From NCBI GenBank assembly GCA_963717195.1, contig CAVQVR010000019.1, forward strand, positions 135,514-199,513: a DNA stretch of 64,000 nt, read 5' to 3'. The DNA is from JACDAE01 sp963717195 (lineage in GTDB: Bacteria; Chloroflexota; Ktedonobacteria; Ktedonobacterales; Ktedonobacteraceae). The notes below the pieces were generated by a model. The model made no database searches. It was given only the letters and a program-made list of their open reading frames with translations, and was not told the DNA's origin. Numbering within the stretch: position 1 is the stretch's first letter; the number at the start of each line of letters is the position of its first letter. Position numbers and translations under genes: made by a program. This document shows positions 34,799 through 43,514 of the stretch, one piece after another.

Positions 34799-37417
34799 CT
34801 CCTCTCAGATCTCGTATGGGCAGATGTTCAATAGAGGCTCCAGGAGGATCTTCTCTCGGCACCGCAGGAGCAAGCAGTCTGGAGATGGATGAGGAGCGGC
34901 TTAGAGGCGTTGCTTGCTCTTTCGCCAGCGCTTGTAAAACCTCCTGAACGTGTTCTGGATGAATCTCTTGCCTCTGCCGATCAAGCTGACGCTGCTTTTC
35001 GAGTCGTTTCGTTTCGAGTGAATGAATGCGCTTTCCAGCTGAAGCTTTCTGCTGAATTTCTTGCCGATTTTCCAGGCTCTCCGCTGTTGCGGTCTTCTTC
35101 AGCGTGGCATCGGCCCGACGTTCCGCTTGTGCTTCCCACCAACTGACCCGTCGATTGAGATAGTGGGTACAGTATGCTTCCCCAACCAGTTCTCCCTCCA
35201 AAAAAGATAAATGACGGTAATATCCCTTCTATCAAAATAAATCTCGATCTCTTTGCCCCGCAAACGGTCCAAAATCCCTGGACCAACATAGTGGCGTCCC
35301 AGAAATGACAGACGATTTTCAGTAATTGCATATCGCCCAGTTTCTGGATTGTGGCGGTTTTGAGCTTTCATGAGCAACAATTTCAGATCATCTGGTGATC
35401 TCAGCCAACGGGGAACGCCTTTTTCTCGCACGCTCTCCTGCCACAAAGTAATGGGCGTTTGTCTGCGGAGTTCGTTCCATTCCTGCATATATCCATCAAC
35501 AATTGCTTGCGTGAACAACTCCTCTAGCACATCCAAAGTCATGCCAGCCTTTTTGGCTTCCCGCACGCTGTCGTAAGCACCACGATCTTTCGGAGTCGAT
35601 TTTGCCGTGCCTTCCAATCGATGCTCAAATTTGCAAGTGGTCCAGGTAAAAAGTGCTTCCACGGTTCCTTTGGCTGATGGAGCAAAAGGAGGAGCTTGCT
35701 CTGTAGTAATCTTGAGGCGATCCACGATCACCTGGGTTGCTCGCTCAGAGGTAAAAATCTTGCCACGATCATGAAAAATCACCGCTGGCTTGCCTGTACA
35801 AGGCCAAGAGTGTTTACATCCATAGCGGATCACCAGTTCATCCTTGGGCTCTAACGCTTGCTTCAGTAACCGCATGTAATCTTCCTCTGTCAATGTATCA
35901 AGTGAGAGCACCGCGCCAAGTATGGCCGCAGTTTTGACGCAAATCAGGACCGCTCCATGAACACGGCGTGTGATTGGTGTTCCATCGGCTCCAACAATGA
36001 ATTGATCGAGAGTATGCTCATCGACCTGACAAATGAAGGCAGGAAAGGGAATGGAAAGCACATATGACTGTGGAGAAGTTCTTCCTCGTGGGGGATGTTT
36101 GAGACCAGAACGGGCGTGGACCACCTCGGGTTCTTGCTCAATAGCTTTGAGATAGTAGTACACCTGCCAGTAACTTGGCGTATGAACCAGCTTGCCCTCA
36201 CGTTCGCTTAGCTCACGAGCACGATCTTTGAGGCGAACATCTTCATAGACGGCCATGATCGTCGGGCGAAGCGTTTGTGTATACAATTTTCGTGCAAGTT
36301 GTTGGAGGTCAGGATGCATCTGGCGATCACGGTGATAGATGCCCATCGGAACACAAGCGATCTGCCCGAAGGTCTTGACGTGCTGTTGCAGACGTGAGAG
36401 CGTTGACGGAGCCATACCATGTGCTGAGGCCGCTTGGCGAACACTTTTTCCCTCGAAAACATCGGTTACTGCGGCCAGATTGCGCAAGAAGCGCGTTCGT
36501 AGCTCTGGCTCTAAGGTAGAATCATCAAAGGTAGCTCCGAGGAGGTTGGCTTGAACGACCGGAGGAGAGTTGTTGTCTTGAGCCAAAGAACCGGGGCTGC
36601 TCTCGGCATCGACGATTTCTAACGAAGAGGGTAGAGGATCAGGAAGGATTGGTGGGAGTTCAAGATCAAGCAATGCAAGAGGGGTGGTGAGAGACAGTTC
36701 CACATCGGTCAAATCAACGAACAGTCGCCCTTCAGCCGCAGCATCACCGGCGATTTTCCATACCGCAGCCTCGACTTCATGATTCGACCAACGACCGCCG
36801 AACAGCTCTACCAGTTCATTCACACTGCGAAACTCGCCTCTGGGCCAGGAAGTAAGCAGAACAGTCTTGATCTCATCATACGTGCGAAACGCCTCGCGTC
36901 GGATATGAAGAAAGAGCAAATTACGGTGGCGTTTGAGGGAAAGATTCTTTTCCGTGCCGAGCCAGTAGAAGCCACCTTTAAGTTGAACCAGACGCCGAGC
37001 GGCTTCTGCTTTCGCCAGAGCCTGCCCTTTGCTTTTTTGCTCTTCTAGCCCGGCCTCACCAATGAACAGGCTCCCGTCACAAAGCTTTCCCACGAAGTCT
37101 GGCAAGTATTCATGCGGTTTGTCCTCATAAAGATAGGAAATGGGGTAAGGAGTTCCCAATGGCGTATGCAAACGCCGTGCTCGTGCAAAGGCTTCGCTCG
37201 CGTCACCCCGCTGGTAAAAGCTCACATGTGGATGGTACTCCAGGTAAAGCGCAAGCATTTGCTCGGGAAGACTGGTATACGGGCAGCGAATTTCTCGTGT
37301 GTTTCCCGTTTTCAAGCCTGGAATGTAGCCAGAGATCGATTGGCCTGCAATTTTAAAAATATCAAGGCCAGGTGTGCCAGTACGTTCTAAATTTGTATCT
37401 GTTGATGGCTTTTTCAT
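34776..37417 (-). CDS. tnsAB: TnsA-TnsB fusion transposase, needs -1 frameshift for full length
   Basis: From ATG 37417 (AAAGAGG five bases upstream) the zero frame gives 772 residues and stops at 35099. Residues 40-140 resemble the TnsA nuclease (PHEYLPDFVG, Asp107; FIGEAG, Glu121). About 195-290 is a TnsA C-terminal/linker part; 310-350 is a helix-turn-helix; the DDE integrase core has Asp466 (CQVDEH), Asp550 (FHDRGKIF) and Glu587 (AKGTVEALF). At about residue 737 the conserved TnsB sequence jumps to the -1 frame: ...TVIYLF then LEGELVGEAYCTHYLNRR. The jump occurs at six T (plus-strand A6 at 35200-35205). With the shift the product is about 880 residues, ending at 34776 with a charged tail like the TnsC-binding tail of TnsB. 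Confidence 0.85.
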
Positions 37418-37457
37418 ACCAACCTCTTTTCATGGCTTGGAACGACCGTTGTTGACA

Positions 37458-38573
37458 CTAGCGCCTTTCTAACTCCTGTGCCTTCTGCTCAGCGGGTGCG
37501 ATAACCTGTTCTTTCAGTGTTGCGAGCAAATGGACTTGATCGATGTAGTAGTGAGTAGGCAACACCCAATGGTATGTATTCAGGAAGTCTACAAACATGG
37601 CATATTCTCTTCTCCCTTCAAGCAGAACTGGTTGCACAGGGACGGCAAGGGTTGGGACAATAGCTTGTAACTCCTGGGGAATACTGCTTGGGTCAGTGAG
37701 ATCAGCGATGATGAACCGTGAAAGATGGGCAAGCGTTCTCACGGTCTCGGTCAAATTTCGGCTACTCGGTTTGTCAAAGTCAAACAAAATCGGGATGTAC
37801 CCGTGTGTGCGAAGAGCTTCTCTTAGAGTGTCCAAAACAGCTTTCCGTTCAGGAGTAAAACGGCCCAAGATAAGTACAACTTTGGATGTAATGGTATCAA
37901 TAACATCGCGGATCTTTTGGTTGTTCAACAAAAGGTAAATGAACTGAGCAACTTCAAGCTCATCTACTGTGATAACAGGCTCATTTGGCAAAGTAACGAT
38001 TAAGTTGCGCTGAGTTGCGCCTGTGAGTTGGACATTCCAGGCAGATACTCCATAAACAGAACAGTTCATCAAGTTTGCCCTCGTCAAAATTGTGCGATCT
38101 AAGAGTGCTTTCGCTAGATTTGCTCCCTCAAGATTGGCATCAGAGAGCAGCGTTCCGCTGAGATTGGCCTCAAAGAGATTGGCTCCACTCAGATCTGCGC
38201 CGCTCAAGTCGGCTCCACTCAGATCTGCTTTCGTTAGGTTGGTCTCTCTCAAAATCGCCTTCTTAAGCGTAGCTTCCTCAAGGAAAGCTCCAGCCATCGT
38301 CGCGCTGCTGAGATTGGACTCGTTCAAATTGGCTTCCTGGAGATTCGTTCTGATAAAACCTGTATAACTGAGATTCGCTTTACTCAGGTCGCTTTTCCAG
38401 AGATTCGTCCAATCAAGATTAGTATTCATAAAGTTGACTTCGCTAAGATTTGCTCCTTTGAGCTCATCAGGTATATTGGTCAAATCTGCAATAAACCCAT
38501 AATGTTGTTTTCTCCACTCATTCCAGACTTTGACGCCTTGTTTGAGTACGCTGAGATGGTCTTGATTTGCCAT
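37458..38573 (-). CDS. Pentapeptide-repeat protein with TIR-like C-terminal domain (transposon cargo)
   Basis: 371 residues from an ATG at 38573, preceded by GGAGAGGAAAGG. After a short start (VLKQGVKVWNEWRKQHYGFI, typical of pentapeptide proteins) come about 28 A(N/D)LxxA repeats (residues ~45-185). The last ~140 residues are a separate alpha/beta domain: VVLILGRFTPERKAVLDTLR, FDFDKPSSRNLTETVRTLAH, FIIADLTDPSSIPQEL. It resembles TIR-like or nucleoside-binding sensor domains fused to pentapeptide repeats in other bacteria. TIR domains often cleave NAD in defence systems, but the catalytic Glu is not securely placed here. It lies between tnsAB and the right end, 40 bp upstream of tnsAB. Confidence 0.78.
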   Translation of the reverse strand: MANQDHLSVLKQGVKVWNEWRKQHYGFIADLTNIPDELKGANLSEVNFMNTNLDWTNLWKSDLSKANLSYTGFIRTNLQEANLNESNLSSATMAGAFLEEATLKKAILRETNLTKADLSGADLSGADLSGANLFEANLSGTLLSDANLEGANLAKALLDRTILTRANLMNCSVYGVSAWNVQLTGATQRNLIVTLPNEPVITVDELEVAQFIYLLLNNQKIRDVIDTITSKVVLILGRFTPERKAVLDTLREALRTHGYIPILFDFDKPSSRNLTETVRTLAHLSRFIIADLTDPSSIPQELQAIVPTLAVPVQPVLLEGRREYAMFVDFLNTYHWVLPTHYYIDQVHLLATLKEQVIAPAEQKAQELERR

Positions 38574-38778
38574 ACAGTGCCTTTCCTCTCCATTGCAGTT
38601 GGTTGACACTTTCACTACTTTCCCCTCTGAAAGAAAGTATACCCCAAGCATTATGCTATTTGAGCGAATTTCCAAAAATTCGCCTGAATATCCCTCAGTA
38701 GCCTTTCTTTACTACTGGCTTCTCAAGGCATTTTAGGTGTATTTCTCAAGGTTCTTTTCACGAAGATTTAACTGATCT

Positions 38779-38840
38779 GTTCGAGGAGTCATACAAGTGT
38801 TCGAGGGGTCATACAAAAACTGTTCGAGAGGTCGTACAAA
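38779..38840 (+). repeat. Right-end transposase sites, three tandem copies
   Basis: TGTTCGAGGAGTCATACAA (38779), TGTTCGAGGGGTCATACAAA (38799) and TGTTCGAGAGGTCGTACAAA (38821) lie head-to-tail every 20-22 bp, all in one orientation, as TnsB sites do in the Tn7 right end. The outermost copy is six bases from the terminus. Confidence 0.82.
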
Positions 38841-38846
38841 TTACCA

Positions 38847-38851
38847 ACACA
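38847..38851. repeat. Target site duplication, right copy (ACACA)
   Basis: Matches 29067-29071 exactly and directly follows the right terminus TTACCA. Confidence 0.85.
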
Positions 38852-38887
38852 ACGACCAGGCAATTGCCTTGAGATTATCTCACAATG

Positions 38888-38919
38888 ACATTGACGTTAA
38901 CGTCAATGTGTGGTATACT
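38888..38919 (+). promoter_or_regulatory. MerR-type operator and promoter
   Basis: TTGACG (38891-38896) and TATACT (38914-38919) are 17 bp apart. The spacer and -35 lie inside a perfect 22-bp palindrome (38888-38909) with core TTGACGTTAACGTCAA, a sequence type known for LiuR-like MerR regulators. It is 71 bp before merR and 37 bp beyond the transposon target duplication, so the insertion left it intact. Confidence 0.8.
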
Positions 38920-38989
38920 CTATACATGATCTCCACAAACCTGCTACGAACACCCCAGTAGCAACATTGGAGAGAAAGAAGCATTTCTT

Positions 38990-39481
38990 ATGATGAAAAC
39001 AGATGGAAACGAACCCATAGAACAACAGACCCCATCAGAGCAAGCATTCTATACCATCGAACAGGTCGCACAGCGCACGGGCATGACCAAACGCACCTTG
39101 CGCTACTACGAAGAGATGGGCCTGCTCCCTCCCATGGGCCGTACCGAAGGAAATTATCGACGGTACAGTGAAGAGGATATCAGGCTACTGAAGCGCATCA
39201 AAGAACTTCGCGATCTGCTCGGCTTCTCCCTGACCGATATCAGCAAGCTTCTGGATGCCGAAAACGAACGCGGCCAGATCAAACAAGCCTATCGTCAGGA
39301 GACAGAAGCGAGTGGAAAACTGGTTCAGCTCGAACGCTCTGATGAATTGATTCGCAAACAGCTCCAACTCATTGAGCAAAAAGTCGCTGCGCTGGAGCAG
39401 ATGCGCTCTGCCTTATATGAAAATTTAGAGCGCCATCAGCGTATTCGCAACGAAATGCAAAATACACCTAATAACGATTAG
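38990..39481 (+). CDS. MerR family transcriptional regulator
   Basis: 163 residues. The MerR winged helix is at about residues 20-90 (YTIEQVAQRTGMTKRTLRYY, EEMGLLPPMGRTEGNYRRYS), followed by a long coiled-coil dimerisation helix (about 95-150) rich in Gln, Glu and Leu. No cysteine metal site is visible, so it is not a metal sensor of the MerR/ZntR type. The palindrome in its promoter suggests autoregulation and control of the downstream exporter, 51 bp away. The effector is unknown. Confidence 0.9.
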   Translation: MMKTDGNEPIEQQTPSEQAFYTIEQVAQRTGMTKRTLRYYEEMGLLPPMGRTEGNYRRYSEEDIRLLKRIKELRDLLGFSLTDISKLLDAENERGQIKQAYRQETEASGKLVQLERSDELIRKQLQLIEQKVAALEQMRSALYENLERHQRIRNEMQNTPNND

Positions 39482-39532
39482 AAAGGATTGGCACTTTCTT
39501 TCCATGTTCTCTAGATTGGATACCCTACCCCT

Positions 39533-40864
39533 ATGCAACACATAATTTCTCATAAAAATCAAGGATTAGAAGTCAACCATCGTATAACGAAAAAGCTAGA
39601 AGAATATCACAAAAGCGGCTTTACACGTGCATTTATAGCCCTCAAACACCGCAATTTTCGCCTCTTCTGGACCGGACAGATGATCTCGCTCATCGGCACC
39701 TGGATGCAAACGACTGGACAGGCATGGCTGGTGCTACAATTGACGAAAAGTGCGTGGGCACTTGGCATTGTGGGAGCCCTGCAATTCCTTCCGGTTATGC
39801 TTTTTTCCTTATTCGGCGGCGTGCTGGCCGACCGTGTTCCCAAGCGCACAGTAATACTCTTCACGCAATCATTCGCTATGCTCCTGGCAGCTGTACTCTG
39901 GCTCCTTGTAGTCACTGGCACCGTTCAGTTGTGGCACATTTTCGTATTAGCAACGCTGCTTGGTATCAATAACTCGGTTGATATGCCGACACGACAGGCA
40001 TTCGTCGGCGAGATGGTAGGACATGAGGATCTACCAAACGCCATCGCGCTCAACTCATCCGTATTCAATATGGCACGTATCATTGGGCCTGGACTCGGTG
40101 GTCTCATCATCGCCTTGTTGGGCATTGCACCACTCTTCTTGCTTAACGCACTCAGCTTTATTCCTGTCCTGATTGGATTGGCGCTGATCAATACAAAACA
40201 ACTGCATACTATTATTAGACCAATCGTACAACAGGCAACGGTAGCAAAAACCGGAACCATCAGGAGTATTCGCGAGGGGCTTGCTTATATCAGGCAGAAG
40301 CCATCAGTGCTTCTAATCATCGTCGTAGTTGGCACCATCTCGCTGTTCGGCATTAACTTCAATGTTGTCCTACCACTGTTTGCGACCACCGTTTTGCATG
40401 CTGGTCCAACTGGATTTGGCTTCATTTCATCAGCATTTGGTGTTGGCTCATTGCTCTCGGCGCTCTGGCTGGCCTGGAACAACAAGAAGCCAGACATTGC
40501 TTTCCTTTTGCTCGCTTCAATGGTGTTTTGTGTGCTTGAAATGCTCTTCGCCATCTCACACTGGTATCTGCTCTCGCTTGTGCTGATCGCCTGCGTTGGT
40601 TTCTCGCAGATTGCCTTTTCCGCCATCTCGAACACAACACTGCAAACAGTGACGCCCGATCACCTGCGTGGTAGAATTATGAGCGTCTACATGTTAGTAT
40701 TCGCCGGAAGTATCCCTATTGGAAATCTGCTTATCGGTGGCCTTGTAAGCCTGTTCAACGCCCCTATTGCACTCCTGATATGCGGTGGTTTGAGCCTGAT
40801 CGCAGCCGGAGCAGGTTGGATATTCCGGAAACCAGCGGAGAAGGATATTGCACAAAGTCTCTAG
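39533..40864 (+). CDS. MFS transporter (MFS_3/EntS-like)
   Basis: 443 residues with 12 predicted membrane segments. After a 35-residue polar start come the family blocks HRNFRLFWTGQMISLIGTWM and LFGGVLADRVPKR, typical of the MFS_3 group of exporters. AFVGEMVGHEDLPNAIALNS and ISNTTLQTVTPDHLRGRIMS are the later conserved loops. Relatives export siderophores or drugs; substrate unknown. It follows merR in the same direction and is its likely regulatory target. The start lacks a good ribosome site, so a slightly later start is possible. Confidence 0.9.
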   Translation: MQHIISHKNQGLEVNHRITKKLEEYHKSGFTRAFIALKHRNFRLFWTGQMISLIGTWMQTTGQAWLVLQLTKSAWALGIVGALQFLPVMLFSLFGGVLADRVPKRTVILFTQSFAMLLAAVLWLLVVTGTVQLWHIFVLATLLGINNSVDMPTRQAFVGEMVGHEDLPNAIALNSSVFNMARIIGPGLGGLIIALLGIAPLFLLNALSFIPVLIGLALINTKQLHTIIRPIVQQATVAKTGTIRSIREGLAYIRQKPSVLLIIVVVGTISLFGINFNVVLPLFATTVLHAGPTGFGFISSAFGVGSLLSALWLAWNNKKPDIAFLLLASMVFCVLEMLFAISHWYLLSLVLIACVGFSQIAFSAISNTTLQTVTPDHLRGRIMSVYMLVFAGSIPIGNLLIGGLVSLFNAPIALLICGGLSLIAAGAGWIFRKPAEKDIAQSL

Positions 40865-41618
40865 CGTAAAGAATAGCTGGCGCATCTACCCACTCACCAT
40901 AGCAGATCAACGGCAGCATATCGAACAGAGTGAGCAGCTCTTAAGCAGCATTCAGCTGGACGATCCTCCCATTCTGTACTGGTCGCTGGCAAACCCGCCA
41001 GGACTGGTATTGGGATTTTCGCAAAAGCAGGATGTGCTTAATCAAGCAGAGCTTACCAGGCAGACGCTACCACTCTATCACCGACGCGCTGGCGGCACAG
41101 CAGTTCTAGTTGGTCCGCATCTACTGAGCCTGGACGTGATATTACCAGGGAATCATCCCCTGGTGCTGCTCGATATTGTCGAATCATATCGCTGGTTCGG
41201 CGAAGCATGGGTAGCCGCATTGCTCCAACTTGGCATACGGACGCGGATCGTCCTTCCCGCTGAAGCACGTGCTCAACAAGCATTGCGCAAACAGCCGGAG
41301 ACACAAACCTATGAAACACTGATGAACCGTGCTTGCTACGGCACACTTTCACCTTATGAAGTTGTTGCAGGTCAACGCAAAGTCGTGGGATTGGATATGA
41401 TTCGCCGCCGTGCAGGGAGCCTTTTGCAGGCTGGTGTCTTATTGCACTGGGATACGACAACGCTTGCCCGGCTCCTTGGACATACCGGGGAAGAGCAAGC
41501 ACTGTTACGCCAGGGTTTGCAAGAACGTGCAGTTGGCTTAGACATACTGGCTGGTCGTAGCATCGGAATAGAAGAAACAATAATTGCGTTTGAATCAGTG
41601 GTTGCTGCAATAGTATAA
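40848..41618 (+). CDS. Lipoate-protein ligase/octanoyltransferase family protein
   Basis: 256 residues of the BPL/LplA/LipB fold. The lipoate-pocket motif appears as YHRRAGGTAVLVGPHLLSLD, and the lysine region as GQRKVVGLDMIRRRAG followed by LLQAGVLLHWD. The family attaches or transfers lipoyl/octanoyl groups to 2-oxoacid dehydrogenase subunits or GcvH. TTG start, with GGAGAAGG just upstream, overlapping the MFS gene by 17 bp. The middle deviates from typical LplA, so substrate and activity are uncertain. Confidence 0.8.
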   Translation: MHKVSSVKNSWRIYPLTIADQRQHIEQSEQLLSSIQLDDPPILYWSLANPPGLVLGFSQKQDVLNQAELTRQTLPLYHRRAGGTAVLVGPHLLSLDVILPGNHPLVLLDIVESYRWFGEAWVAALLQLGIRTRIVLPAEARAQQALRKQPETQTYETLMNRACYGTLSPYEVVAGQRKVVGLDMIRRRAGSLLQAGVLLHWDTTTLARLLGHTGEEQALLRQGLQERAVGLDILAGRSIGIEETIIAFESVVAAIV

Positions 41619-41641
41619 GACCAATAGAGAGGTTTTCCTTT

Positions 41642-42475
41642 ATGGCAGATAGAAATGTACCCGGCGCTTTAGCCGTCATCACCGAGCCGGATTTTGAAGC
41701 AATGGTGATCGGTGCCCATCCTGACGACGACGATTTTGGCGCAGCCGCTACCAGCGCCTTATGGGCCAGTCAGGGCAAAAAAATCGTCTGGGTGGTTATG
41801 ACTGATGGCACCGAGGGAAGTGAAGTTCCCAACATAGATGAGAACGAGTTTATCCTCACGCGCGAACAAGAACAACGTGCCTCGTGCGAATTATTGGGCG
41901 TCAAAGCCGTCGAGTTTCTCCGTTTTCGCGACGGTCATCTCACCAATAACGAGGAGACGCGCAAAGCTGTAGTCAGGCTCATTCGCAAATATCGCCCGCG
42001 AGTGGTCGTCACGCATGATCCTTCGCAGCACATCTTCGCTCCTGATCCCGATGAGAAGCCAGATGAAACTGGCTACCTCAATCATCCGGATCACCGTGCT
42101 ACAGGCAACATCGTTCTCGATGCGATCTTCCCAGCTGCTGGCAATCCTCGTTCATATCGCGAATTGCTCGTGGAGGACTTACCGCCTTATAAAGTGCATG
42201 AACTGTATCTCTTCGGCACGATGCAATCCAACACCTTCGTGGATGTGAGCCAGACTATCGACCTGAAAGCTAAAGCAATTCTCTCTCATATAACACAATT
42301 TGGTCCCGAGGCTGAAACACAGATGCCCGAGCGTATACGTGAAATGGCTGGCAGGACGGCAAAGATCGCCAGAGAGAAGAAGAATAGCGACATTCAATAT
42401 GCAGAAGCATTTCGCCGCATCAAACTGCATGTACCACCCACCCCGAAAGATGAAGCGCCAACCGAAATCTCGTAG
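41642..42475 (+). CDS. PIG-L/LmbE family deacetylase
   Basis: 277 residues. The metal site AHPDDDDFGAA is at about residues 25-35 and the later histidine motif is NHPDHRATG. These bind zinc in N-acetylglucosaminyl deacetylases such as MshB, BshB and PIG-L. The sugar or thiol substrate cannot be deduced. It starts 24 bp after the lipoate-ligase-like gene and probably shares its message. A two-way terminator follows. No signal peptide is seen, so it is cytoplasmic. Confidence 0.9.
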   Translation: MADRNVPGALAVITEPDFEAMVIGAHPDDDDFGAAATSALWASQGKKIVWVVMTDGTEGSEVPNIDENEFILTREQEQRASCELLGVKAVEFLRFRDGHLTNNEETRKAVVRLIRKYRPRVVVTHDPSQHIFAPDPDEKPDETGYLNHPDHRATGNIVLDAIFPAAGNPRSYRELLVEDLPPYKVHELYLFGTMQSNTFVDVSQTIDLKAKAILSHITQFGPEAETQMPERIREMAGRTAKIAREKKNSDIQYAEAFRRIKLHVPPTPKDEAPTEIS

Positions 42476-42490
42476 GATTGCGTTTACTAT

Positions 42491-42526
42491 GCCCAGGTGA
42501 GTCGCCGTAATTTGACTCACCTGGGC
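42491..42526. terminator. Bidirectional hairpin between PIG-L and C39 genes
   Basis: GCCCAGGTGAGTC (42491-42503) pairs perfectly with 42514-42526 across a 10-nt loop. Located between two convergent genes. Confidence 0.6.
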
Positions 42527-42546
42527 GCGCTAAATCTGGCCCCTAC
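42523..42546 (-). repeat. Dispersed stop-codon repeat, copy C
   Basis: Minus strand GTAGGGGCCAGATTTAGCGC plus GCCC; its TAG (42545-42543) is the stop codon of the C39-like gene. It overlaps the hairpin by four bases. Confidence 0.6.
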
Positions 42547-43514
42547 GCTGGCATTGCGACGACGGCAAAGCCTGCCCAATATTTCATAAATGTGGCACGG
42601 GCCATCGTCTGCATATTCAGGCGCGAGGAATCGGCCAGGTAGACGTACTGGCTATTCCCACCGCGCACAACCAGCAAGTGCCCACCAGACCAGAGAGCGG
42701 GCGGAAATCCAACAATCACTGGATGCCCCTGGTTCGCTGCCTTGATCACATTATCAAGTGAAGTATTGCTGAGCCAGTAGGTCTTAAAGCCAAATTGAGC
42801 AACCGTACGATCAATCCCAGTCGGTTCCAGCAGACCTAGATCAGGCGTAATCTCATGTATTCCTGCTTCCACCTTCAGGATATCGGCAAGGCGATAATTA
42901 TGTCCATAAGAATTAATGACAGCCGTCATTGCGGCAGTAGAGCAGGTTGAGTAGGCCCAGGTGCTATAGTCTTGTTGAGAGTTATACTGGGCAGGATCCA
43001 ACTGATTAATACGCACCAGGGCTTTGGATGCTCCGGAGAGGCTGGCAAGAGGATTCGCATTCGCGTTACTTGCACTGGCACTGGCAGCAGGAGGAGTTGC
43101 AGCAGCAGCGGCGTCGGGCCATGATGTAGCTACAAGCATTCCCGAACCGGGAAGAAACGTTTTTAGCATAAAGAGGCTAAAGCAAAAGATGGCGACTAAG
43201 ATCAGGGTGAGACCTATCCAGGGAGCTTTATCTCCTCGATTTGAGCGGAAAATACGCCCAACATTGAGGGATCCGGCAAAACCAGCCCAGGGTTCCGGCC
43301 CAACCTCCATATATGGGTGACGCATCCGTGCAGTAACTTGTGAAGCTCGTCGTATAGGCGGTTGTTGACTGCTTCGCCGAACTCCACTCCCACTCCGAGC
43401 AGCATATGATACACTCCGAGGAGGTGAATCAGAGGTTCTGGGAGAGAGAAACAGGCCAGCAACAATGAAACACAGAGCAATTGCGAGGATCGTGACCAGG
43501 AGAATGATCATCAA
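42543..43514 (-). CDS. Membrane-anchored C39-like cysteine peptidase
   Basis: 323 residues. An N-terminal membrane helix (1-24), a basic Ser/Arg-rich stretch, and a second helix (about 100-120) precede an Ala/Ser linker and the C39_2-type papain-fold domain (about 165-323). Cys191 (YSTCSTAAM), His279 (SGGHLLVV) and Asp295 (YLADSS) fit the catalytic triad. The domain would lie outside the cytoplasm. In contrast to bacteriocin transporters no ABC part is fused. Substrate unknown. The start is ATG 43514 or 43511, behind AGGAG. Confidence 0.82.
   Translation of the reverse strand: MMIILLVTILAIALCFIVAGLFLSPRTSDSPPRSVSYAARSGSGVRRSSQQPPIRRASQVTARMRHPYMEVGPEPWAGFAGSLNVGRIFRSNRGDKAPWIGLTLILVAIFCFSLFMLKTFLPGSGMLVATSWPDAAAAATPPAASASASNANANPLASLSGASKALVRINQLDPAQYNSQQDYSTWAYSTCSTAAMTAVINSYGHNYRLADILKVEAGIHEITPDLGLLEPTGIDRTVAQFGFKTYWLSNTSLDNVIKAANQGHPVIVGFPPALWSGGHLLVVRGGNSQYVYLADSSRLNMQTMARATFMKYWAGFAVVAMPA

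Larger units (their letters stand above)
29072..38846 (-). mobile_element. Complete Tn7-like transposon, 9,775 bp
   Basis: The left end reads TGGTAGTTTGCATGACCCCT and the right end, on the other strand, TGGTAATTTGTACGACCTCT; both continue CGAACAG, giving a 27-bp terminal inverted repeat with four mismatches. Termini are 5'-TG...CA-3' and are flanked by ACACA on both sides. Additional copies of the TGTTCGA...TACAA motif at each end are the presumed TnsB sites. Inside, all seven genes are on the minus strand: pentapeptide/TIR-like protein, tnsAB, tnsC, three tniQ, and a membrane pentapeptide protein. The presence of perfect flanks suggests a fairly recent insertion by simple or cointegrate transposition. 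No CRISPR, Cas12k or Cascade genes are present. Confidence 0.9.

Noticed and set aside
29072..38846. CRISPR-associated transposon (CAST)
   Set aside because: No Cas12k, Cascade genes or repeat array inside the element; guide RNA use is not supported.
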